From positions 868,001 through 932,000 of the forward strand of contig OZ244803.1 in assembly GCA_965220045.1 (NCBI GenBank): 64,000 bases of DNA, in the 5' to 3' direction. The notes beneath the pieces are model-generated. The model worked only from the letters and a program-made list of their open reading frames with translations. It made no database searches and was not told the origin of the DNA. This document shows positions 35,502 through 44,134 of this stretch, in pieces; position 1 is the first letter of the stretch, and each line of letters starts with the position of its first letter. Source of the stretch: VXOZ01 sp965220045 (GTDB lineage: Bacteria > Chloroflexota > UBA11872 > VXOZ01). Both the position numbers and the translations under genes were made by a program.

Positions 35502-35737
35502 CCCCAATGTTGTCGCATTAAAGCGGATGGCTTCAGTTTTCTCCGTTCGTGCTGAGGGCTGCGCGAAGCCTGGGCTTCACGGAAGCCCTTGTTGAAGCAC
35601 AAACGGAGCGTAGAAGGCCCAAAATCCGACGATCTCGTGCCTAAGCCGTTCACCCTTCGACTTAGCTCAGAGCCTGCCCCGAACCTGAGGCGGGGGCGAA
35701 CGGCTCAGGCACGGGTTTTAATGCGACACCATTGGGG
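35502..35737. mobile_element. MITE-like element with 21-bp terminal inverted repeats and 5-bp target duplication
   Basis: The left end (35502-35522, starting CCCCAATG and ending CATTAAA) and the inverted right end (35717-35737) match at 20 of 21 positions. ACAAG flanks both ends (35497-35501 and 35738-35742), consistent with a 5-bp target duplication. The 236-base element has no coding capacity. Its inside is made of two hairpin units, CTCCGTT/AACGGAG (35541-35608) and GCCGTTC...GAACGGC with an inner CCCCGAACCTGAGGCGGGGG, the same two units that occur side by side at 7871-7998. Confidence 0.8.
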
Positions 35738-35843
35738 ACAAGCACCCGCGCTACACTGATGCCAGATGCTGCGAACGCCTATTGCAAACCAAACCGTTCG
35801 TTATTCTTCCGGCTTGCGGCAGGACAATTTCATTGGCAATTCG

Positions 35844-36947
35844 CTAACGAAACTGCGGCACGTCGAGCCAAACGCCGCCCTGCATGGCGGCCTGGTGGGC
35901 GACAATGCCGGGGGCTGTGAACTCCACGGCGCGCACGGCGTCGATGGGGGCCTTTGTATTAGTGTCGATTGCGGTGATGAAGTCCTGCACCAGGAAGTAC
36001 TCAGACGTGCCATGGCCGCCAAGACGCGCCTCCGGCGGTGCGTTGGGATCCACCAACGGACAGTCAATCTCTTGCGCCCCGGTCTGCTTGGACATCGTAT
36101 CCACGTTGAAGTACCGTCCGGTCGAAATGCGTCCGGATGCTCCGCGGTTTTCAACATAGCGACCGTTCTCAATGAACCCCTTGGTGCCGTAGAGCGAGGA
36201 AAAAGCCAACTGGGGATGCCGGAGCGCTACCTGGCTACGCTGAATCTTGATGACGCTGCCATTCGCGGTGTGAAAGAGCCCAACCTCCATATCCAAGTGG
36301 CCTAAGTCCTCTTCTTCCGGGAAGACATGCCTGCCGGCGGACGCACCGGTGGCCTTGACGATGCGGTCGTCCATGAGCGTGAGCAACGGCCCGAGCGGGT
36401 GCGCGCAATACCAAATCGGCGGGCGCGTCAGCCGCCACTTGGGCGTGCCGGTATCCGGGTCGCGCAGCAAGTGCGCGATCTCGTGAATGTAGTCCGCCTC
36501 CGCATAGAACAGCGTGCCTAGGTCCCCGCGCGCGATGAGCTTGCGCCACTCGCGGACGTAATGAAAATAGCAGTGGTTCTCCACCATCATGTAGACATTG
36601 CCGGTGCGCTCTTGGGCGGCAATGACTGCCTCGCACTCGCCCAACGTGTAGGCGACGGTCTGTTCACAGAGCACGTGCTTGCCGCTCTCCAAGGCGGCGA
36701 TGGTCTGCGCGGCGTGAAACTCGATGGGCGTGGCGATCACGATGATATCCAGCGCGGCGTTGACGAATTCGTCGAACGCCGTGTAGAGCGCAGAATCCGG
36801 GAGGTTGAAGTCTCCGGCCACCGTAGCGAGAAGCTCTGCCTTCAGATCGCAAAGAGCCGCGACTTGAACCCGGGGATGCGCTGCCATGGCGCGCAGGAGC
36901 GCGCCGCCGCGGTGAAGACCTACAAAGCCGACTTGCAGCTTTTCCAT
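35844..36947 (-). CDS. Gfo/Idh/MocA family oxidoreductase, tandem copy 2
   Basis: 367 residues from ATG 36947, which has GGAAGG seven bases upstream; the frame is open another 50 codons but those are not conserved with copy 1. VGFVGLHRGGALLRAMA, VIATPIEFHAAQTIAALESGKHVLCEQTVA and IWYCAHPLGPLLTLMDDR repeat the motifs of the neighbour, with the same EKP-to-EQT change and a short insertion (GASGRIS) at about 290. Copies 1 and 2 are clearly a tandem duplication, adjacent to a similar duplication of sulfatases, hinting at a shared pathway. Confidence 0.88.
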   Translation of the reverse strand: MEKLQVGFVGLHRGGALLRAMAAHPRVQVAALCDLKAELLATVAGDFNLPDSALYTAFDEFVNAALDIIVIATPIEFHAAQTIAALESGKHVLCEQTVAYTLGECEAVIAAQERTGNVYMMVENHCYFHYVREWRKLIARGDLGTLFYAEADYIHEIAHLLRDPDTGTPKWRLTRPPIWYCAHPLGPLLTLMDDRIVKATGASAGRHVFPEEEDLGHLDMEVGLFHTANGSVIKIQRSQVALRHPQLAFSSLYGTKGFIENGRYVENRGASGRISTGRYFNVDTMSKQTGAQEIDCPLVDPNAPPEARLGGHGTSEYFLVQDFITAIDTNTKAPIDAVRAVEFTAPGIVAHQAAMQGGVWLDVPQFR

Positions 36948-37120
36948 TTGCATTCCTTCCGGCAGTTTCCTATAAGGTTTTCCATGGCGCTTCTTTGGCT
37001 TCTCTTGGGCGAAACTGCCTGATGCGGGTCCTCTCCTCATCCACCTCTGAGGGAGTCGTTCGTGGGTGCCACAGCAGACCTGCGTGCTGTCTACCACGCA
37101 TCTTACATTACAAACTGAAA

Positions 37121-37150
37121 GAGGGGCGTCACACTAGTGTGACGCCCCTC
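37121..37150 (-). terminator. Perfect-palindrome terminator after the molybdenum hydroxylase operon
   Basis: A perfect 30-base palindrome, 15-base arms GAGGGGCGTCACACT and its complement, 25 bases past the large-subunit stop and followed on the minus strand by TTTCAGTTT. Because the palindrome has no separate loop, it would form a cruciform or a tight hairpin. Confidence 0.8.
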
Positions 37151-37175
37151 TCAATCTTTCGCAATGTGCGAGATG

Positions 37176-39509
37176 CTAAGCGGAAGGATTTCCGTTGGAC
37201 CTGCCGTTCGCCTTGGCGTCGCGCAGCGCCATCACGATGCGCTCCGGCGTCAACGGCATATTGTGCAGCGGAATGCCAAGGGCATCGCTGATTGCGCTTG
37301 TGATGGCAGCGCCCGGCGGGACGATGCTGGGCTCGCCGACAATGCGCGTGCCCTTCCAACCGTATGGATTGTGCTTCTCCACGATGACGGCGTCCACGTC
37401 GGGCACGTCTGCCGCGGTTGGGAGCCGATAGTCGAGAAGACCGGGATTGCGGACGCGGCCGTCTTCGTCGTAGACGATTTCTTCAAGCAAGGCGTAACCC
37501 ACGCCCTGGATGGTGCCGCCTTGGATTTGGCCTTTCACTGAAAGCGGGTTGATGGCGAAACCGGCGTCCTGCACACCCACGAGGTTCAGAATGGTGACGA
37601 GGCCGGTCTCAGTGTCAACTTCCACGTCAGCGATTGTACCGGCAAAACCGGGATTGCCGCGCTCCGGCTTGCCGTGGCCGGTGCCAATGATCGGGCCGTT
37701 CGCGGAACCGACGGCCTCATCGGATATGCGCCGGTACGTGACATAACGATCCGGGTCGCCTGCCGCCCACATCTTGCCTTCGTCGAATTCGATGTCACCC
37801 GCATCCACGCCCAGGCGTTGCGCTGCCACAGACTTCATCTGGCGGAGCACGTCTTGAGCTGCCGCCGCTGCCGACAGGCTCATGGTATAGGTGACCTGGC
37901 TGCCGCCTGCCACCGGGCCGAACGGCGCTTCATTGGTGTCGCCCTGGTGTACGCTCACGTACTCCAGCGGCACTCGGAGTTCCTCAGCCGCCACCTGAGC
38001 GATGGAGGTTGTGGAACCGGTCAGGTTGATGGTGCCGACGAGGACACTGAACGAGCCGTCCGCTTCCAGCTTGATCGTCGCCGCGGAACCTCCCGCGCCG
38101 CCGGACCAGCACCCAAGGGCCGCGCCGCGGCCGCGGGGATTGCCATTGCCACTTTGGGACAGAGGCGTGCTCCAGACCGGATGGTCTCGCATGGCTTCCA
38201 GGACCTCAACCGCACCAACATCGGGCAGCGGTTGGCCGTTCGGCCACCGGTCACCCTCTGCAATGGCATTCTTCAGGCGAAAGTCCACGGGGTCCATGCC
38301 GATTTCCTGGGCGACCCAGTTCATTACATTCTCGATGGCGTGGGCGGAATTCGGCGCGCCCGGCGCACGATACGCCCCGACACTTACCTTGTTGGTGAGT
38401 ACCTCGAAGCCTTCCAACTCCATGTTGGGGAACACGTAGCAACTTCCCAGAAGCATGGTGGCCGTGGACATCGGTGAGCCGGGATAGGCGCCCGTATCCA
38501 TGACGACGCGGCCCTGCAATGCCGTCAACGTGCCGTCTTGCTTCGCGCCAATTTTGACGTCGATCACGGAAGCCGGCGCCGGGTTGGCGGCCACGAGCTC
38601 TTCACTTCTGCTCCATACCACCTTTACGGGCCTGCGTGCTTTCTTGGAGAGGATTGCCGGAATGGGGGCGAGCAGCGTCATCTTGCCGCCGAAGCCGCCG
38701 CCGATGGCCGTGCCCTGCACAATGACCTTGTGGGCAGGCAGCTTGAGCAAGCGCGCCACTGTGTCGCGTACGTAGAATTGCCCTTGGGACGTGACCCACA
38801 TCTTCATATCGCCGGACGGCGTAAAGTGGGCCAGTGCCGCGTGCGGCTCAAGATACGTCTGGTGGACCATGGCCGCGGCAAAGCGGCCTTCCTTTATAAC
38901 GTCCGCTTCGGCAAAGCCTTCCTCGATATCGCCGCGCCCAAACTGGACTTGAGAAGAGACGTTGCCGGATTCATCCAAGTCTTCAGCGGAGGAGGCAACG
39001 GAGGAGTGGAACGACATTTCCGTGCGGTCAACCTCGCCGCCGTCCCCGTGGCGGATGACCGGCGCGTCCGGCTCCATGGCCCGCAGCGGGTCCAGCACGT
39101 GGGGCAAGGGCTCGTAGTCAACATCGATGAGTTCCAGGGCCGCATCCGCGTCTTCTTTGGTGACGGCGGCCACGGCAGCCACGGCTTCGCCCAGGTAAAG
39201 TGCGGCATCGCCGGCGAAAACATTGTGCGGGCGAGAGGTGGGCTCCACCACGTCGTCGTCAAAGTCAGCAGCCGTCGCAACGGTAACGACACCGGGCGCC
39301 TCGAGGGCCTTGGCGTAATTGATACTCTTGATGCGGGCGTGGGCGTGCGGGCTGCGCAGAATCGCGCCCCACAGCATACCCGGTAGAGAGAAGTCCGCGC
39401 CAAACTTGGTGGCGCCTGTGACGTTCTCAATGCCGTCAAGCCGGCTCACCGGCTTGTTGGCAACACGCAGTGCGGTCTTTTCTTGTGGGCGTTCGACCAC
39501 CTTTGCCAT
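37176..39509 (-). CDS. Molybdenum hydroxylase large (molybdopterin-binding) subunit, CoxL/XdhA family
   Basis: 777 residues; ATG behind AGGAGGAG. Binds molybdopterin cytosine dinucleotide and hydroxylates its substrate with water. GGGFGGKM (about 265) and the Q-rich molybdopterin loops (GGTIQGVGYALLEE) are present, and the catalytic Glu region reads GEPSIVPPGAA near the C-terminus. The active-site loop is AYRAPGAP: it is neither the AYxCSFR of form I CO dehydrogenase nor the common AYRGAGR of form II, so CO oxidation is not supported. Substrate is probably an N-heterocycle or aldehyde. Confidence 0.92.
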   Translation of the reverse strand: MAKVVERPQEKTALRVANKPVSRLDGIENVTGATKFGADFSLPGMLWGAILRSPHAHARIKSINYAKALEAPGVVTVATAADFDDDVVEPTSRPHNVFAGDAALYLGEAVAAVAAVTKEDADAALELIDVDYEPLPHVLDPLRAMEPDAPVIRHGDGGEVDRTEMSFHSSVASSAEDLDESGNVSSQVQFGRGDIEEGFAEADVIKEGRFAAAMVHQTYLEPHAALAHFTPSGDMKMWVTSQGQFYVRDTVARLLKLPAHKVIVQGTAIGGGFGGKMTLLAPIPAILSKKARRPVKVVWSRSEELVAANPAPASVIDVKIGAKQDGTLTALQGRVVMDTGAYPGSPMSTATMLLGSCYVFPNMELEGFEVLTNKVSVGAYRAPGAPNSAHAIENVMNWVAQEIGMDPVDFRLKNAIAEGDRWPNGQPLPDVGAVEVLEAMRDHPVWSTPLSQSGNGNPRGRGAALGCWSGGAGGSAATIKLEADGSFSVLVGTINLTGSTTSIAQVAAEELRVPLEYVSVHQGDTNEAPFGPVAGGSQVTYTMSLSAAAAAQDVLRQMKSVAAQRLGVDAGDIEFDEGKMWAAGDPDRYVTYRRISDEAVGSANGPIIGTGHGKPERGNPGFAGTIADVEVDTETGLVTILNLVGVQDAGFAINPLSVKGQIQGGTIQGVGYALLEEIVYDEDGRVRNPGLLDYRLPTAADVPDVDAVIVEKHNPYGWKGTRIVGEPSIVPPGAAITSAISDALGIPLHNMPLTPERIVMALRDAKANGRSNGNPSA

Positions 39510-39577
39510 GTTCTCTCCTCCTCGCGATTGCTTAGTCTACAGGGTAGGGAAGGTGCTTGGCCGCAGAGGGCCCAATA

Positions 39578-40102
39578 CTATTCGCCTTCGGGCTCCGGCA
39601 CGAGTACGTGGGGCTCCGGGGCCACTTCGATGCGTTCAACTTTGCCGTCAATGACCGAGTGTAATGCGGTCACGATGGTCTCGTAGCCAGTGCAGCGACA
39701 GAGATTGCCGGCTATGCCCATACGCAATTCGTCGTCCGTGGGATTGGGATTGTCGCGCAAGTAGGCAGTTGCCATGACCACGAATCCAGGAGTGCAGATT
39801 CCGCACTGGGTTGCGCCCGCGCTGACAAAGGCGGATTGGACCTCGTTGAGCTTGTCGCCCGTCACGAGACCTTCTACGGTGGTGACCGAGGCGCCCTCGG
39901 CCTCGACAGCCAGGGTCAGACAGGAGTGGTGCGGTTCGCCATCGATCAAGACGGTGCAGGCTCCGCAATCTCCCGTACCGCACCCTTCTTTGGCGCCGGT
40001 GAGACCCAAGTCCTCACGCACGAAGTCGAGGAGCCGCACCTGCGGCTCTACGATGCGCTTCACCGCTACGCCATTCACCGTTAGTTGCAACGGATAGTCC
40101 AT
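39578..40102 (-). CDS. Molybdenum hydroxylase small subunit, two [2Fe-2S] clusters
   Basis: 174 residues. N-terminal plant-ferredoxin-like cluster site GCGTGDCGACTVL (about 41-53) plus a downstream Cys in HSCLT; C-terminal cluster site QCGICTPGF (about 98-106) and CRCTGY (about 133-138). Transfers electrons from the molybdenum centre to FAD. ATG behind GGGAGG. Its stop is 68 bases before the large-subunit gene. A slightly long C-terminal tail, Pro/Glu-rich, follows the last cluster. Confidence 0.95.
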   Translation of the reverse strand: MDYPLQLTVNGVAVKRIVEPQVRLLDFVREDLGLTGAKEGCGTGDCGACTVLIDGEPHHSCLTLAVEAEGASVTTVEGLVTGDKLNEVQSAFVSAGATQCGICTPGFVVMATAYLRDNPNPTDDELRMGIAGNLCRCTGYETIVTALHSVIDGKVERIEVAPEPHVLVPEPEGE

Positions 40103-40151
40103 CGCTCTTGCTGCCTCCCGAGATTGGTGTTTTTCCAGTTAGATATGACTT

Positions 40152-41030
40152 TCAGACGGCTGCTTTGGCCCGTTCGACGGCGGTAGCCACCGCGCGCCGC
40201 GTGTATACGTCTACCATCATGCGCCGGTACGCCGCTGAAGCCCGCACGTCAGAAATCGGCTGGGAGTCATTGGCAGCGGCTTCTCCGGCATGCGCCAACA
40301 GGCTCTCCGATACGGGCTGACCCCGCAGCACCTCTTCCGCCGTCGTTGCGTGGGGCCACGTAGGCGCGACAGCGGCAAGCACGACACTTGCGTCCTTCAC
40401 GGTAGTCAGATCGTCCTCAAGGGTGATTTGGGCCGCAATTCCGACTACGGCAATATCCATTTCACGCCGGGGCACGTGCCGCACATAGCGTGTGCCGGTA
40501 TGGGCAGGCGCAGCCGGCACGTTGAACGAATGGATCAATTCACCGGGTTCGAGGGCCAGTTGACCGGGCCCCGTCATGAGGTCTCCTACGGGAACGTCGC
40601 GCGTACCCTTGGTGCCGACGAGGCAGGCCGTCGCATTCGCCGCGACCAGCGGCGGGGCCGCATCGGCACTGGGGGCCGCATTGCCCACGTTGCCGCCCAG
40701 CGTTCCCCGGTTGCGGATCTGAATAGACCCGAGCAATTCAGCGCCTTCACTGATGAACAAGGAGTGACTTTGGACAAGTGAACTATGGTTCACCTCGTTG
40801 CCTGTCGCCATCGCCCCGATAGTCAGCGAGCCGTCGGCGTTCTGGCTGATGCCCCTCAGATCTGCAAGGTTGCGTAAGCTGACGACAAGGGGGACCCTGC
40901 GGTCACGCTCCCTCATTTGTACGATCAAGTCTGTGCCGCCTGCCAAGACCCTTGCCTCGTCGCCGCGGTCGGCCAGCAAGGCACAGGCTTCGAAGACTTG
41001 AGTTGGCGCGGCATAGTCAAAGCGTCTCAC
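40152..41030 (-). CDS. Molybdenum hydroxylase FAD-binding subunit, CoxM family
   Basis: 292 residues from GTG 41030 (GGAGG eleven bases upstream; frame open 14 codons further). VLAGGTDLIVQMRERD is the FAD pyrophosphate motif, GGNVGNAAPSADAAP the second flavin motif. Accepts electrons from the iron-sulfur subunit and passes them to an acceptor. The order FAD, Fe-S, Mo (coxM-S-L) suggests one operon of three genes. No accessory gene of the coxD/E/F or xdhC type is next to it. Confidence 0.92.
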   Translation of the reverse strand: MRRFDYAAPTQVFEACALLADRGDEARVLAGGTDLIVQMRERDRRVPLVVSLRNLADLRGISQNADGSLTIGAMATGNEVNHSSLVQSHSLFISEGAELLGSIQIRNRGTLGGNVGNAAPSADAAPPLVAANATACLVGTKGTRDVPVGDLMTGPGQLALEPGELIHSFNVPAAPAHTGTRYVRHVPRREMDIAVVGIAAQITLEDDLTTVKDASVVLAAVAPTWPHATTAEEVLRGQPVSESLLAHAGEAAANDSQPISDVRASAAYRRMMVDVYTRRAVATAVERAKAAV

Positions 41031-41317
41031 GCGTCGTGTTTCCTCCAGATTGGTTGCCTGTCCGTGGAACAAGAATCAGGTGCGAATTTCATCTGTGTAT
41101 TCGTGGATACCATACCACAGTACGCGTAAAACGCGAAAGCAATCTCTGCCCGCGTTCAGGTCGAGACTCCTCTTGCCGGAGAACAGATTTCATGCGACTG
41201 GAGACTGGCGGGATTGCGTAGAGCAATGTATTATAGAGCGTTGATGAATAAGCGCCCTGGCGAGCAATGGGTGGCAGCCTCGTCGCTCAGCCAAAGCACA
41301 ATCCTTAGGAGGAAACA

Positions 41318-42319
41318 ATGGGGTTTTACAAAGCGGAATACATTTGGGTGGACGGGTCGGAACCGACATCCAAGCTGCGCTCAAAAGGGAAGATCGTGCC
41401 CGATGGTGAAGAGCCTCCGATTTGGGGCTTCGATGGTTCCAGCACGAATCAAGCGACCGGCGATGACTCGGACTGTGTCCTGCGTCCGGTGTATTCCGTT
41501 CCCGATCCCATCCGCGGCGGTGACAATAAGCTGGTGATGTGTGAAGTGCTGTTGCCAGACATGTCCCCGCACCCGACAAACACGAGAGCTGCTTGCGCGG
41601 CAGCCGCCGAAAAGTACGCGGATTTCGACATGTGGTTCGGCATTGAGCAGGAATACACCTTCTTTGACGGCATCAAGCCTCTGGGATGGCCGGAAAACGG
41701 TTTTCCCGCGCCTCAGGGCGGCTATTACTGCGGTGTAGGCTCTGACGAGGTGTTCGGACGGCCGGTTGTAGAGGACCACATGGATGCGTGCTTGGAAGCG
41801 GGGATCATGATCTCCGGCATCAACGCCGAAGTGATGCCGGCGCAATGGGAGTTTCAGATTGGCCCAATCGGCGCGCCCGAGGTTGCCGACGAGGTGTGGC
41901 TCGCCCGCTGGCTGCTCTATCGCATTGGCGAGAAGTATGAAGTGAGCGCGAGGCTGGATCCCAAGCCCGTTCTCGGTGACTGGAATGGCGCGGGCGCGCA
42001 TACGAACTTCTCAACTCGCCAGATGCGGGAAAACTACGACGCGTGTATTGCGGCCGCCGAAGCGCTGGGCAAGAACCACGACGAGCATATCGCCAACTAC
42101 GGCGATCGGATTGAACTGCGCCTGACCGGGCTGCATGAAACGTGCTCCTACAAGGAATTTCGCTATGGTGTCTCGGATCGAGGCGCCTCGGTGCGCATTC
42201 CCTGGCAGGTGGACGTGGACCAGAAAGGCTACATCGAGGACCGCCGGCCGAACGCCAACATGGATCCGTATTTGGTTACGGGATTGATCTTGAACACGGT
42301 GTGCGGAGACGCTTCCTGA
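41318..42319 (+). CDS. glnII: Glutamine synthetase, GSII (eukaryotic-type) class
   Basis: 333 residues; ATG with AGGAGG five bases upstream. Makes glutamine from glutamate, ammonia and ATP. The short length and the N-terminal YKAEYIWVDGSEPTSKLRSK are those of the GSII class (beta-grasp first). Catalytic motifs: GIEQEYTFF, NAEVMPAQWEFQIGP, NGAGAHTNFST, YGVSDRGASVRIP and the closing EDRRPNANMDPYLV. It lacks the adenylylation loop of GSI, so a different control is expected. Stands alone; the promoter was not firmly found (a TATTAT occurs at about 41229). Confidence 0.94.
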   Translation: MGFYKAEYIWVDGSEPTSKLRSKGKIVPDGEEPPIWGFDGSSTNQATGDDSDCVLRPVYSVPDPIRGGDNKLVMCEVLLPDMSPHPTNTRAACAAAAEKYADFDMWFGIEQEYTFFDGIKPLGWPENGFPAPQGGYYCGVGSDEVFGRPVVEDHMDACLEAGIMISGINAEVMPAQWEFQIGPIGAPEVADEVWLARWLLYRIGEKYEVSARLDPKPVLGDWNGAGAHTNFSTRQMRENYDACIAAAEALGKNHDEHIANYGDRIELRLTGLHETCSYKEFRYGVSDRGASVRIPWQVDVDQKGYIEDRRPNANMDPYLVTGLILNTVCGDAS

Positions 42320-42651
42320 CCCAGGCGTAGTCCTTGCGGAAGATTGCGCATATCCGAATTAGATAGCCTACAGGCAGCGAGGCAAGTCTCGGACGGGTGG
42401 GCCGTTGAACGGTCTGCCCGTCTTGTAGCGCCCCAGACTAAAAGCCATTGGGACACGTTCGCGTGCGCTATCGCGGGCAAGACGATGAAGAGCGGGTCGC
42501 GCTTGCGCAGGTGAACCGCTGCGTGCCACACGTAACGGTCATGCGGCGTTTGCTTTGACTGCGTGCGGGGCAGATAGCGGCGGGCAATTCCCGGACGCAC
42601 GCAGGCGTGCTCGCAGGGCAACGCATGGTATTCGTGACAGAGTGAAGCCGT
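42320..42651. other. Intergenic region
   Basis: 332 bases between glnII and the FmdB gene. No gene, RNA or repeat recognised; an antisense open frame here lacks any support. Confidence 0.45.
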
Positions 42652-43011
42652 ATGCCGACCTATGAATACCAGTGCCGGGACTGCCGGCAACCTTCGACCC
42701 ACTTCTTTCGCAGTTTTGCTCAGGTTGAGGAGCCTGCGTGCCCCCATTGCGCTTCTTCGTCCATGGAACGCTTGATTTCCCGTGTAGCGGTGCACCGCGC
42801 CGGTATCTCACTTGAAGACCCTACGTCTATGGATGGCTTTGATGAGAGCGATCCGCGTGCCGTTGCTCGATTGGCACGAACCATGGGTGAGGAGTCCGGC
42901 GAGGATCTGCCCGGCGAGTATGAGGACATGGTGCGGGACCTAGAATCGGGTAAGGTTCCTGACGACGACGCATTTGCCGGCTCCGGAGAGACTGAAGATT
43001 CGCCACTGTGA
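42652..43011 (+). CDS. FmdB-like zinc ribbon protein
   Basis: 119 residues. MPTYEYQCRDC with CPHC at about 31-34 gives the two CxxC pairs of the FmdB/CxxC_CxxC_SSSS zinc ribbon, a small regulator-like protein first seen in formamide/acetamide utilisation clusters and now known in many genomes with unclear roles. The rest is acidic and disordered (Asp/Glu/Ser/Gly-rich). The ribosome site is weak. The next gene starts nine bases after its stop. Confidence 0.85.
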   Translation: MPTYEYQCRDCRQPSTHFFRSFAQVEEPACPHCASSSMERLISRVAVHRAGISLEDPTSMDGFDESDPRAVARLARTMGEESGEDLPGEYEDMVRDLESGKVPDDDAFAGSGETEDSPL

Positions 43012-43020
43012 CGGAGTGCA

Positions 43021-43914
43021 ATGACCCCTGATAAAGCAACCCCCAAGCCAGGTGAGGGTGACACGCCGTACCGGCTGATTGCTGTGGACGTCGACGGTAC
43101 GCTCCTCGACGGGCAAGGCGGCGTCACGCCGGGCACAAAGGCGACGCTGCAGACACTCGCGGCAGAGGGAGTTCACGTAGCGTTGGCAACCGGCAGGCGC
43201 TACATCATTGCGGATTTTCTCCCACCTCTGCTGGCGATACCGCTTCACATGATTCTCAGCAACGGCGCGGTGATTCGCGATCACACCGGCGCCATCGCGA
43301 ACGAAAGCTACCTGCCGAGCGACTGGGCGTGGCGCGCGGTGGAAGAAGCGCGACGCCTCGGTCTGCAATCAACCATCTATGAGAATGCGGCTGCGGGCGA
43401 TCGCATGCTCTTCGACGGCGATTGGCGCGTCCACAGAAGCCCTCAGAATCAGCTTAGGCGGCGGCCGGAACTCGAGCCGCTCTTTGTCGACCTCACTACC
43501 GTGTCCGACTTGCCGGACCCCATTGAAATCGTGCTGTGGGGCAGCGAGGATGAGATGCAGTCCCTGGCAGACGCGTTGCGAGCCACCGGACTAGACTACA
43601 CGCTGGTCTTTTGGCGCGGTCGGGAGTCGAGTTCCTTTGTCCGCGACGGCCAGAGCGCCCTCGAGATTCTGGGCCCGAATACGTCGAAGGCAACGGCGCT
43701 CACGTGGCTCTGCAGGCATCTCGGCATCGAGCCTTCCCAGGTGGTGGCGTTCGGCGACGACGTGAACGACGTAGAGATGCTTCAATTTGCTGGACTGGGC
43801 GTGGCGGTGGGAAGCGCGACCCAAGCCGCCCGCGACGCCGCCGATGCATACGCGCACAACGACGACCACGAGGCGGTGGCGCGCACGCTGAGACGGCTAT
43901 TCGCCATTGACTAG
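43021..43914 (+). CDS. Cof-type HAD-IIB phosphatase
   Basis: 297 residues. HAD motifs: AVDVDGTLLDG (both nucleophile/acid Asp at about 22 and 24), ALATGRRY (motif II), SKATALTWL (motif III Lys, about 222) and VVAFGDDVNDVEML (motif IV). The cap between motifs II and III is the C2B (Cof) type, usual for sugar phosphate, pyridoxal phosphate or flavin phosphatases. Nine bases from the FmdB stop, with GGAG four bases before the ATG; probably one transcription unit. Confidence 0.9.
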   Translation: MTPDKATPKPGEGDTPYRLIAVDVDGTLLDGQGGVTPGTKATLQTLAAEGVHVALATGRRYIIADFLPPLLAIPLHMILSNGAVIRDHTGAIANESYLPSDWAWRAVEEARRLGLQSTIYENAAAGDRMLFDGDWRVHRSPQNQLRRRPELEPLFVDLTTVSDLPDPIEIVLWGSEDEMQSLADALRATGLDYTLVFWRGRESSSFVRDGQSALEILGPNTSKATALTWLCRHLGIEPSQVVAFGDDVNDVEMLQFAGLGVAVGSATQAARDAADAYAHNDDHEAVARTLRRLFAID

Positions 43915-44134
43915 CGAGCCAACTGCGGACTGTAGCGGCTAGCGGTCATTCTTAAGTATCGTCTATGGCGTTGACTAATGCGGCTATTCAGATCATCGGT
44001 CAGTTGAGCGCCGCAGAGACCTACCTTTAAAGGGAATGCAAAGTACTGGGAGCACTTACGCCGGACTACGTCGCCGGTGACATACCGTACGCTGCGGAAG
44101 TAGGTCCCGTAACATGCTAAAGGAGCGCAAGGCT

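Noticed and set aside
38538..39386. 282-codon plus-strand frame opposite the molybdenum hydroxylase large subunit
   Set aside because: Shadow frame with repetitive His/Arg/Gly composition, no independent support.
37176..41030. Aerobic carbon monoxide dehydrogenase
   Set aside because: Subunit order is coxM-S-L but the large subunit lacks the AYxCSFR loop of form I.
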